Origin: Candidatus Bathyarchaeota archaeon
GTDB taxonomy: Archaea > Thermoproteota > Bathyarchaeia > Bathyarchaeales > Bathyarchaeaceae
Reading direction: 5' to 3'
Length of the DNA: 5,575 bases
NCBI GenBank assembly: GCA_020356305.1
Contig: CP070636.1
Location: forward strand, 847,338 to 852,912
The notes beneath the pieces were generated by a model. That model saw nothing but the letters and a program-made list of their open reading frames with translations. It made no database searches and had not been told where the DNA came from. Positions 1-4,804 of this stretch are shown one piece after another. How positions within the stretch are numbered: position 1 is the first letter of the stretch; each line of letters starts with the position of its first letter. A program made the translations under genes and the position numbers.

Positions 1-348
1 ACAAATTGGTCCTCATTTATCTTGGGATCGATCTCTGGCGGGACGTCATGGGTTGTGATTTTTGCCTATTTCATTGCAGCTGTTAGCTCCGTAGCTGAGG
101 AAGTCCCAACATTCGTATACTTCATCCTCTTCATCTATCTCATCTTGTTCAATATTTTCGCCTTCAATATGGTCATGCAATACAAAGGCGTCGGCCTTTG
201 GAAGGACTATCTCTACGGTGAACGAGTCTACATCATTCTCAGTCTGGTAGCAAAGACAATCTTGGCTTGGATTGTGTTCGTAGAGTTTTTGCCCCTTTCT
301 AGTAGAGTGAGCACACGTATCCTAGAAGGAAGTTGCTACGAGAGCTAA
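1..348 (+). CDS. Heliorhodopsin, C-terminal part (5' end outside window)
   Basis: This is a seven-helix retinal protein of the heliorhodopsin family, whose members are thought to be light sensors or regulators and not strong ion pumps. The frame is open to base 1, so 115 C-terminal residues are seen and the TTG at 22 is internal. Three hydrophobic segments match helices 5, 6 and 7. The loop after helix 6 reads MQYKGVGLWKDYLYGERVY, and helix 7 carries SLVAKT, whose Lys (codon 253-255) aligns with the retinal Schiff-base lysine. From memory it aligns almost without gaps to the founding heliorhodopsin 48C12 (VPxFVY, QYKGxGxW, YLxGER, SLVAK, LAWxxF). These motifs separate it from type-1 rhodopsins. 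In this family the C-terminus is expected to face outside the cell. After helix 7 there is a tail of about 18 residues (PLSSRVSTRILEGSCYES), longer than in 48C12. The downstream coiled-coil gene starts 78 nt after the stop. Family assignment is secure; the signalling role is unknown. Confidence 0.95.
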   Translation, partial: TNWSSFILGSISGGTSWVVIFAYFIAAVSSVAEEVPTFVYFILFIYLILFNIFAFNMVMQYKGVGLWKDYLYGERVYIILSLVAKTILAWIVFVEFLPLSSRVSTRILEGSCYES

Positions 349-382
349 AACATCTCTGTAATACAGACTCTAAAGTCATAAC

Positions 383-390
383 CTATATTT
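383..390 (+). promoter_or_regulatory. Possible TATA box for the coiled-coil gene
   Basis: An AT-rich CTATATTT lies in the 78-nt gap after the heliorhodopsin stop. An archaeal start site about 25 nt downstream would fall near 410. That would give a short leader that still contains the GGTGAG ribosome binding site at 413-418. No strong purine-rich BRE is visible, so this is a weak call. Confidence 0.35.
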
Positions 391-412
391 CATTCTCTCT
401 GCACAACCAAAT

Positions 413-418
413 GGTGAG
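413..418 (+). promoter_or_regulatory. Ribosome binding site (GGTGAG) of the coiled-coil gene
   Basis: GGTGAG matches the archaeal anti-Shine-Dalgarno and sits 8 nt before the ATG at 427. It supports that start codon and shows that the gene is translated from this strand. Confidence 0.65.
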
Positions 419-426
419 GCACTACC

Positions 427-924
427 ATGACAGATTGGCCCGAAGACGAGTTAGAGAAGCTTCAGAAAGAAAGAGAAGACCTGGAGAATAGACTAGAAGC
501 CATAAGAAGAGACCGAAACAGTTTGGAAGAAGGAATACGGGTTCTCAGAGAAAAAGCGACTATTCGGGAATTAGAGGAAAAAATAAAAGAGGAACAAGAC
601 GAGGTCTCTAGGCTTGCCTTCGAGAAAAGAGAAATGGAAGAGAGATTGAGACAACCAAGCAAATTTTCCCCATCAAAAGCCGCAGAGAAAACCAAAGCAG
701 AGCAGGAAGACAAAAGGGATGAGTCTGAAACAGAGGCGAAGGAACAACCAGAAGCAGAGAAAACGGAACAACCAGAAGCAGAGAAAACGGAACAACCAGA
801 AGCAGAGAAGACCGAACAGATAAGGGCAGTCTGGAAAAAGTATGATGAAACATCTGAAAGCGAAGAAGGACCAGAAGCAGAACCGGAAGAGCAGGATAGC
901 AAGAAAAAACTAAGGTTCTTTTAG
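427..924 (+). CDS. Acidic coiled-coil protein with octapeptide repeats
   Basis: I do not recognise a family. The 165-residue product has no signal peptide, no membrane segment and no cysteine. Residues about 6-77 are almost entirely Glu, Lys, Arg, Leu and Gln, with hydrophobic residues at heptad-like spacing, so a long coiled coil is expected. Residues about 78-129 are low in complexity and include three perfect copies of EQPEAEKT (106-129). Residues 130-165 are acidic (SESEEGPEAEPEEQ) and end in a basic, aromatic tip, KKKLRFF. The ATG has a good GGTGAG ribosome binding site. It could be a scaffold or adaptor with a disordered tail, but nothing in the sequence shows a partner. The gene lies between heliorhodopsin and the Cys-motif gene on the same strand. 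Similar Glu/Lys-rich bias also makes long antisense ORFs here, which I regard as artefacts. Confidence 0.75.
   Translation: MTDWPEDELEKLQKEREDLENRLEAIRRDRNSLEEGIRVLREKATIRELEEKIKEEQDEVSRLAFEKREMEERLRQPSKFSPSKAAEKTKAEQEDKRDESETEAKEQPEAEKTEQPEAEKTEQPEAEKTEQIRAVWKKYDETSESEEGPEAEPEEQDSKKKLRFF
742..813 (+). repeat. Three 24-bp in-frame tandem repeats (EQPEAEKT)
   Basis: Three direct copies of 24 bp lie at 742-765, 766-789 and 790-813. The first two are identical. The third differs at two bases, both synonymous (AAA to AAG, ACG to ACC). A partial fourth copy begins with GAACAG, and a degenerate relative (GPEAEPEEQ) occurs about 20 residues further on. The unit is exactly eight codons, so gain or loss of copies keeps the frame. 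Confidence 0.95.
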
Positions 925-933
925 AGGACTCCA

Positions 934-993
934 ATGCGCGCATTCAAGGAAGGTGAACGAAAACGAGTGACGACAGTGCGGAGAAAATTTTGA
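934..993 (+). CDS. Possible 19-residue basic mini-ORF
   Basis: An ATG at 934 opens a 19-codon frame, MRAFKEGERKRVTTVRRKF, in which 9 residues are Lys or Arg. AGAGGA (923-928), overlapping the stop of the coiled-coil gene, sits 5 nt upstream and is a reasonable ribosome binding site. The stop TGA (991-993) overlaps the TTG start of the next gene as TTGA. This is the geometry of translational coupling. It could be a leader peptide, a small protein or chance, since an ORF this short is not significant on its own. Confidence 0.3.
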   Translation: MRAFKEGERKRVTTVRRKF

Positions 994-1343
994 AGACTAT
1001 GACTGAGGACGTTAAAAAGAGGACATGGTTCAAGTATTATCGCGGTATTGACGACTTCATTCTGGAAGCGATGAGAAAGTCGATGGAAGATTGGGAAAAA
1101 TGCGCGCTTGCACGTGAGACTGAAAAAGAATCCGACGCAACGGTCGAGGCTACTGAAAGACCGAGACCCGTCTCAGCGGCACATACCAAAGAAGAACAAA
1201 CCGAAATATCAGAAGACAGTAACCCCCAAGGATGCTCTCATTATGTAGGATATCTAATGAAGGAACACCCAAGAAAAACTCCGATTCCTAACGAATGTAT
1301 AACTTGTGAAAAGATAAACCAATGTTTGTTGAGGGACCAATAG
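990..1343 (+). CDS. Small protein with C-terminal Cys/His cluster
   Basis: A 117-residue protein of unknown function. The N-terminal part (about 10-45) looks helical and charged (RTWFKYYRGIDDFILEAM). Residues about 45-78 are a Glu/Thr/Ser-rich linker. The C-terminus holds C82-x-H84, YVGYL, then TPIPNEC103-ITC106 and C112. I recall similar CxHxxGYL...IPxxCxxC endings on other uncharacterised archaeal proteins, and the spacing suggests a zinc or iron-sulfur site; this is inference. The TTG start at 990 has GGAG (980-983) 6 nt upstream. The ATG at 999 is an alternative that is too far from this site, and no in-frame start lies upstream before a stop at 954-956. The CBS gene follows after 3 nt, so the two products are probably made together and may act together. 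Confidence 0.7.
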   Translation: MKTMTEDVKKRTWFKYYRGIDDFILEAMRKSMEDWEKCALARETEKESDATVEATERPRPVSAAHTKEEQTEISEDSNPQGCSHYVGYLMKEHPRKTPIPNECITCEKINQCLLRDQ

Positions 1344-1346
1344 CCC

Positions 1347-1814
1347 ATGTCATTGAAAATTGAAGACGTTATGATTGAAGAAGTCGTATCGGTGCCAGAA
1401 AAAGCAGCCGTCAGGAAAGCAGCGGAACTCATGAACAAACATGAAATAGGCTGTTTAGTAGTCGTGAAGAAGAGAAAACCTGTTGGAATAGTAACCGAGA
1501 CAGACATGGTGCGAAAAGTGATCTTGGGTTCCATAGATCCGAAAGAAACCAACGTAGGTGAGATAATGTCACAACCCTTGGTGGTTGGTAACCCCGAAAT
1601 GGATGTTGACGAAGCTGCGAGAATCATGCGAACACGGAAAATAAAGAAGCTTCCCGTCGTCAAAAAGGGTCGCCTCGTCGGCCTGATTACCACGACAGAC
1701 ATGGTCCGTTCTCCTGAAGTAATGAGAATGATGATAAGGACGATAGAAAGAAATATTCTCAAAGAGGTTGTAAGATTTATTGAAAAGAAGCTAGAACCAG
1801 ACGATAGTAGATGA
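1347..1814 (+). CDS. Tandem CBS-domain protein
   Basis: A 155-residue stand-alone CBS pair. CBS pairs usually bind adenosine nucleotides (AMP, ADP, ATP) or S-adenosylmethionine and relay energy state to a partner. CBS1 covers about 8-62 (VMIEEVVSV, HEIGCLVVV, PVGIVTETDMVRKV). CBS2 covers about 72-124 (IMSQPLVVG, RKIKKLPVVKKGRLVGLITTTDMVRS). Both contain the G-h-h-T-x-T-D signature, whose Thr and Asp typically contact ribose and phosphate. A charged helix of about 30 residues follows (125-152) and could be a partner or dimer contact. No catalytic or DNA-binding domain is attached, so its effector must be another protein; the Cys-motif protein encoded 3 nt upstream is the obvious candidate. GAGGGA at 1331-1336 lies 10 nt before the ATG. 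Fold assignment is firm; ligand and target are unknown. Confidence 0.93.
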   Translation: MSLKIEDVMIEEVVSVPEKAAVRKAAELMNKHEIGCLVVVKKRKPVGIVTETDMVRKVILGSIDPKETNVGEIMSQPLVVGNPEMDVDEAARIMRTRKIKKLPVVKKGRLVGLITTTDMVRSPEVMRMMIRTIERNILKEVVRFIEKKLEPDDSR

Positions 1815-2053
1815 AATGCGTGAACTTGCGCATGCGCGGGCACCGCATGACCAACAGATTTATCGTTGTACGTTGCCCCGGTTTGGATAAGCGAAGAACT
1901 CTATTTGTAGCACGAGCCTTTTTTGTACTAGGAATTTTCTGGGTTCCTGCAGGATTTGTCTTCATGTTCAATCTTTTATTCAGACATACACTTCATTTTT
2001 GGTATGCTACTTTTTGCTATGAGCCTAAGGTATCTCATCGTTGGCTTGGCTAA
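1811..2053 (+). CDS. Doubtful 80-codon ORF overlapping the CBS stop
   Basis: The ATG overlaps the CBS stop as ATGA, an arrangement common in coupled genes. The product has a basic N-terminus, one strongly hydrophobic stretch (about 30-58, containing FFVLGIFWVPAGFVFMF) and an aromatic tail. A second possible start is the ATG at 1847. Neither start has a clear ribosome binding site, and codon use looks less regular than in the neighbours. The segment RFIVVRCPG resembles the beginning of small archaeal zinc-ribbon proteins (RCPxCG), but the second Cys is missing, so a decayed gene is possible. It could be a one-helix membrane protein, a relic or a chance frame. Confidence 0.25.
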   Translation: MKCVNLRMRGHRMTNRFIVVRCPGLDKRRTLFVARAFFVLGIFWVPAGFVFMFNLLFRHTLHFWYATFCYEPKVSHRWLG

Positions 2054-2063
2054 TCGAGACAAA

Positions 2064-2108
2064 TGGAAAAAGAAAGAATAACCACCCCTGAATAATCCTC
2101 TTTTTCCA
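2064..2108. repeat. 10-bp perfect inverted repeat, possible terminator hairpin
   Basis: TGGAAAAAGA (2064-2073) is repeated as its exact reverse complement TCTTTTTCCA (2099-2108), with a 25-nt spacer. Each strand therefore carries a T5 run near the end of the structure. It could act as a U-tract terminator for the upstream + strand genes, although archaeal termination needs only the U-tract. The arms are purine/pyrimidine biased, which raises the odds of a chance match. Confidence 0.35.
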
Positions 2109-2245
2109 AATATTGTCAAGCATCTTAGAGATTATGGATCAACTGGCATTAATCGAAGTCTCTTCCACAAGTAATAAAAACGTAAGCAGAAAACTATGAA
2201 CGTGCCCACTAGTTTGTCAGAACAAATCTCGTTCGTGCGAAAAAA

Positions 2246-2344
2246 ATGCCAGGGAAATACTACGTCCATAACGCATACTTGGAAGGAAGCCATTTGGCCA
2301 TTTTCAATAGAGAGAAGGTGAGAGTGAGAATAATTGGTCGTTAG
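2246..2344 (+). CDS. Possible 32-codon ORF overlapping the hypE start
   Basis: An ATG at 2246 opens a 32-residue frame, MPGKYYVHNAYLEGSHLAIF followed by NREKVRVRIIGR. Its stop (2342-2344) lies 11 nt inside hypE in another frame. The residue pattern, alternating polar and hydrophobic with a basic end, looks protein-like. There is no ribosome binding site before it, only A-rich sequence. Its 3' part contains the AAGGTGAG that probably serves hypE. It could be a leader ORF, the tail of a decayed gene or chance. Confidence 0.2.
   Translation: MPGKYYVHNAYLEGSHLAIFNREKVRVRIIGR
2315..2322 (+). promoter_or_regulatory. Ribosome binding site (AAGGTGAG) deciding the hypE start
   Basis: AAGGTGAG lies 11 nt before the TTG at 2334. 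A stop codon (2331-2333) directly precedes that TTG in frame, so TTG is the earliest possible start. The spacing is a little long. The internal ATG at 2361 would remove residues before LHGAGG and is too far from this site. Confidence 0.5.
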
Positions 2345-3401
2345 AAATAAGCATATTACTATGTTGCATGGTGCTGGCGGAACAGTCATGCATAGTTTGG
2401 TCAAAGATTACATCATAAAATATTTTGGGAACCTAGGCAAGTTTGAAGTGCCACTTGAGGCTCTAGATGACGCAGCTGTTGTGAATGATATCGTTTTGAA
2501 AAGTGATTCACACGCTGTTAAGCCGATTTTCTTTCCAGGCGGAGATATTGGACGCCTGGCTGTGGCTGGCACAGTGAATGACATTGCAGTGTTAGGTGCC
2601 GAACCCTATGCTTTAGCCTGCGGTTTCATTTTGGAAGAAGGCTTGGACATGACTGCGTTTGAACGCATCTTATCCAGCATGCAGCAGACGTGTGTAGAAG
2701 CGGGTGTAAGCATAGTCACAGGTGACACAAAGGTTGTAGAAAAAGGAAGCCTAGGTGGGTGCATCATAAACACCTCTGGAATTGGTAGAAGAAGCGCTGC
2801 GTTGGAGAAGAACCTTGAAGTTGTCAGGCGATTCAGATCCGATTTCAAAACACGCTGGACTTTGGACTCAAACCTCAAAGCTGGTGACAAAATGATATTG
2901 TCGGGCACTATCGGCGACCACGGTCTAGCTGTCCTATCTGCACAAGAAGGCTTGAGCTTTGGAAGCGAAATAAAATCAGATGTAGAACCTCTAAACCACT
3001 TGATCCAACGTTTGCTGGGCGAAGTAGGCGGCATGGTCGCTATTAAAGATCCAACTCGAGGCGGTTTAGCTGATGCTCTAAACGAGTTCAGCGAAAAATC
3101 TCACGTGGGCATACTGGTTCATGAGAACAAAATCCCAGTTAGAAAGGATGTGCAAGCTGCATGTGAAATGCTAGGCCTAGACCCGCTTGAGATTGGAAAT
3201 GAGGGAAAAATAGTGATAGGCGTGGTAAGAGAAAAGCATGAGCAGATTTTAGAACTTCTGCGGATGACCGAGGAAGGAAAAGAAGCGGAAACCATTGGTG
3301 AAGCAATAGCAGACTTCACCGGTGTGGCCATGCAAACAGTTGTCGGCGGCAAAAGAATAGTGAGCAGGCCTGTTGGAGACCCCGTGCCCAGGATATGTTA
3401 A
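2334..3401 (+). CDS. hypE: Hydrogenase maturation protein HypE
   Basis: HypE accepts a carbamoyl group from HypF on its C-terminal cysteine and dehydrates it with ATP to a thiocyanate, the source of the CN ligands of [NiFe]-hydrogenase. The 355-residue product has the family motifs in order: LHGAGGTVM (11-19), the nucleotide-binding LDDAAVV (44-50), FFPGGDIGRLAVAGTVNDIA (66-85), VTGDTKVV (128-135), SGTIGDHG (190-197) and KDPTRGGLADALNE (238-251). The C-terminus is exactly PRIC, placing the catalytic Cys355 last, so the gene appears intact. Length is slightly above the bacterial family. A segment around 154-180 (VVRRFRSDFKTRW) between the two domains seems longer than in E. coli HypE. The gene starts at TTG. 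It is convergent with hypD, with only 11 nt between the stops, so it is transcribed apart from hypFCD. Confidence 0.97.
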   Translation: MVVRNKHITMLHGAGGTVMHSLVKDYIIKYFGNLGKFEVPLEALDDAAVVNDIVLKSDSHAVKPIFFPGGDIGRLAVAGTVNDIAVLGAEPYALACGFILEEGLDMTAFERILSSMQQTCVEAGVSIVTGDTKVVEKGSLGGCIINTSGIGRRSAALEKNLEVVRRFRSDFKTRWTLDSNLKAGDKMILSGTIGDHGLAVLSAQEGLSFGSEIKSDVEPLNHLIQRLLGEVGGMVAIKDPTRGGLADALNEFSEKSHVGILVHENKIPVRKDVQAACEMLGLDPLEIGNEGKIVIGVVREKHEQILELLRMTEEGKEAETIGEAIADFTGVAMQTVVGGKRIVSRPVGDPVPRIC

Positions 3402-3412
3402 TGCTTATCGTT

Positions 3413-4504
3413 TTAGCCTGTTCGGGAGACTTTCGCCCAGATTCTACATGTTCCTTCGTTGCTTACCATGCATGGACCTACAGGCTTTTGTGGAGTGCAC
3501 GTCTTCATGAACAAGGGGCATGCTGTCGGCCTAACCTTCCCGATTATTACAAGATGACACTTGCAGCCGGGCTGGATATCCACGCCGCCCTGTTGAATAT
3601 TGACATCGTACTTTAACCGCGCGTCGCAGACTTCATGCTCCTTTTTAAGTCTCAGGGTTGAGGATGGAATTGTGCCGAGTCCACGCCATTTGCCATCCGC
3701 TACTTCGAAGACTTCTTTCATCACTATTTGAGCTATCGTGTTGCCTTCTGAACGGACAGCTCTTACATATTCGTTTTCCAATCGTGGTTTGTGTTCGATC
3801 AACTGTTTCAGAATCATGTAAACGCTGAACAAAACGTCTAATGGTTCAAAGCCAGCAACAACTGTTGGCATATGGTAAAGCGTTGGAAAAATCTCGTATG
3901 GCTTAAGCCCGATAATGGTGCTAACGTGGCCGGGGGCGATTAAACCGTTTAAACTTAAATCTTGCATTTCCACTAAGAGCTTCATGGCTGGCGGAATAAG
4001 ACGATGTGAAACTAGAAAACTTATGTTTTCGGGCGGCTGCTTCAAAGCTTCCACGGCTGTGGAAGGCGCTGTTGTTTCAAAGCCTATGGCAAAAAACACG
4101 AACTCTTTATCAGGGTCTCTTTCAGCCATTTTGACCGCGTCACTTACACTATAAACAACATGAACGTCAGCTCCTTCAGCTTTGGCATCCAAAAGAGACA
4201 TTTTCGAGCCGGGAACACGCAAAACGTCTCCAAAACATGTGACGACGAAGCCGTTTAATGCCAATTGTACGGCTTCATCAATCTCTGAAGCGGGTATGAT
4301 GCAAACTGGACACCCTGGTCCAGCGATAACATCCACGTTAGGGGGTAACAGACTACGGAGACCAAAATGGGTAATAGTCCATTCATGCGTGCCACAAACA
4401 TGGCAAATTTTCAGAGTGTCCTCTTTTGGTACAAGGTCACATATTTTCCTAGCGACTTGATTCGCCAAAGTTGAATTCCTAAATCTCAGGCTTTCAACCA
4501 TCAC
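3413..4504 (-). CDS. hypD: Hydrogenase maturation protein HypD
   Basis: HypD is the iron-sulfur scaffold that, with HypC, holds iron while CN and CO ligands are attached for [NiFe]-hydrogenase. The 363-residue product is full length. It shows CHVCGTHE (34-41), GPGCPVC (62-68, redox pair C65/C68), GFETTAP (141-147) and GHVSTIIG (192-199). The C-terminal cluster has C314, C316, C329, C336, C345 and C353, including the spacing C-x6-C-x8-C-x7-C that fits the [4Fe-4S] site. The start is GTG at 4504 or the adjacent ATG at 4501; a stop codon two codons upstream limits any extension. It lies 19 nt after hypC and is probably cotranscribed with it, matching the physical HypC-HypD complex. No strong ribosome binding site is seen, so coupling to hypC translation is likely. 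Confidence 0.97.
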   Translation of the reverse strand: MMVESLRFRNSTLANQVARKICDLVPKEDTLKICHVCGTHEWTITHFGLRSLLPPNVDVIAGPGCPVCIIPASEIDEAVQLALNGFVVTCFGDVLRVPGSKMSLLDAKAEGADVHVVYSVSDAVKMAERDPDKEFVFFAIGFETTAPSTAVEALKQPPENISFLVSHRLIPPAMKLLVEMQDLSLNGLIAPGHVSTIIGLKPYEIFPTLYHMPTVVAGFEPLDVLFSVYMILKQLIEHKPRLENEYVRAVRSEGNTIAQIVMKEVFEVADGKWRGLGTIPSSTLRLKKEHEVCDARLKYDVNIQQGGVDIQPGCKCHLVIIGKVRPTACPLFMKTCTPQKPVGPCMVSNEGTCRIWAKVSRTG

Positions 4505-4523
4505 GCATCAGCACGTTGAGCTC

Positions 4524-4766
4524 TCATTTACGAGCGCGCTGGATTTCCACTTCTGCTTCAAGAATCTCATTCCACAAGCGCAAAGTCTCTTGGGCTTCTT
4601 CTTTGCTTAGCACTTGAATTGCGTAGCCAGCATGAACCAAAACATAATCACCTCTTCTCGCGTCTACAAGTGCAGTGTTCACTTCTCTCAAAACGCCCTC
4701 ACCGAAATCGACGTGAGCATTTTCACCTTTGATGCGTATAACCTTCGCCGGAATTGCTAGACACAT
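4524..4766 (-). CDS. hypC: Hydrogenase maturation chaperone HypC
   Basis: HypC is a small OB-fold-like chaperone that binds HypD through its N-terminal cysteine, carries the Fe(CN)2CO unit and delivers it to the hydrogenase large subunit. The start is set at the ATG giving MCLAIPAKV, since Cys2 must become N-terminal after Met removal. The longer frame beginning at 4796 would bury this Cys and is rejected. GTGAT, 5 nt before the ATG on this strand, is a fitting partial ribosome binding site. The 80-residue product has the usual features: VDFGEG, a short REVNTALV, then GDYVLVHAGYAIQ (about 40-52), and a C-terminal helix with a basic end (QRARK). It lies 34 nt after hypF and 19 nt before hypD. 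Confidence 0.96.
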   Translation of the reverse strand: MCLAIPAKVIRIKGENAHVDFGEGVLREVNTALVDARRGDYVLVHAGYAIQVLSKEEAQETLRLWNEILEAEVEIQRARK

Positions 4767-4794
4767 TGTCATCACACTCGTCGAGTCCATACGC

Positions 4795-4804
4795 AATATA
4801 TTAA
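4795..4804 (-). promoter_or_regulatory. Possible internal TATA box before hypC
   Basis: On the - strand TTAATATATT overlaps the hypF stop codon and is centred about 33 nt before the hypC ATG. That spacing would allow a start site a few nt upstream of the gene. The upstream BRE position is not purine-rich. It could give extra hypC-hypD transcript apart from hypF, or be simple AT-rich sequence. Confidence 0.22.

Larger units (their letters stand above)
1815..2333. other. 519-nt region with no convincing gene
   Basis: Apart from the doubtful ORF at 1811-2053, this stretch holds no coding frame I trust on either strand. It contains a T6 tract at 1919-1924 and a 10-bp inverted repeat at 2064-2108 with T5 tracts, either of which could terminate transcription after the CBS gene. 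It must also contain the hypE promoter, but I see no clear TATA/BRE pair. No tRNA-like or rRNA-like sequence was recognised. Confidence 0.5.

Noticed and set aside
355..367. Dyad TCTGTA-A-TACAGA upstream of the TATA-like element, a possible operator.
   Set aside because: Six-bp arms with one central base are expected about once by chance in a window of this size, and nothing else supports it.
462..902. A 146-codon antisense ORF, and another at 608-943, opposite the coiled-coil gene.
   Set aside because: Both are Ser/Leu/Phe-rich mirror images of the Glu/Lys-rich coding strand, including the repeat. They lack ribosome binding sites and carry no recognisable motif.
1241..1843. A 200-codon open frame on the - strand.
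   Set aside because: It runs antisense to the CBS gene, whose domain motifs are clear on the + strand; the antisense product is Ser/Thr/Ile-rich without a motif.
2132..2404. A 90-codon - strand ORF across the hypE start.
   Set aside because: It overlaps the conserved HypE N-terminus, has no ribosome binding site, and has an irregular Cys- and Phe-rich composition.
3395..3616. + strand ORFs inside hypD and hypF (3395-3616, 3915-4154, 4182-4460, 4931-5212).
   Set aside because: They are shadows of strongly conserved - strand Hyp genes.
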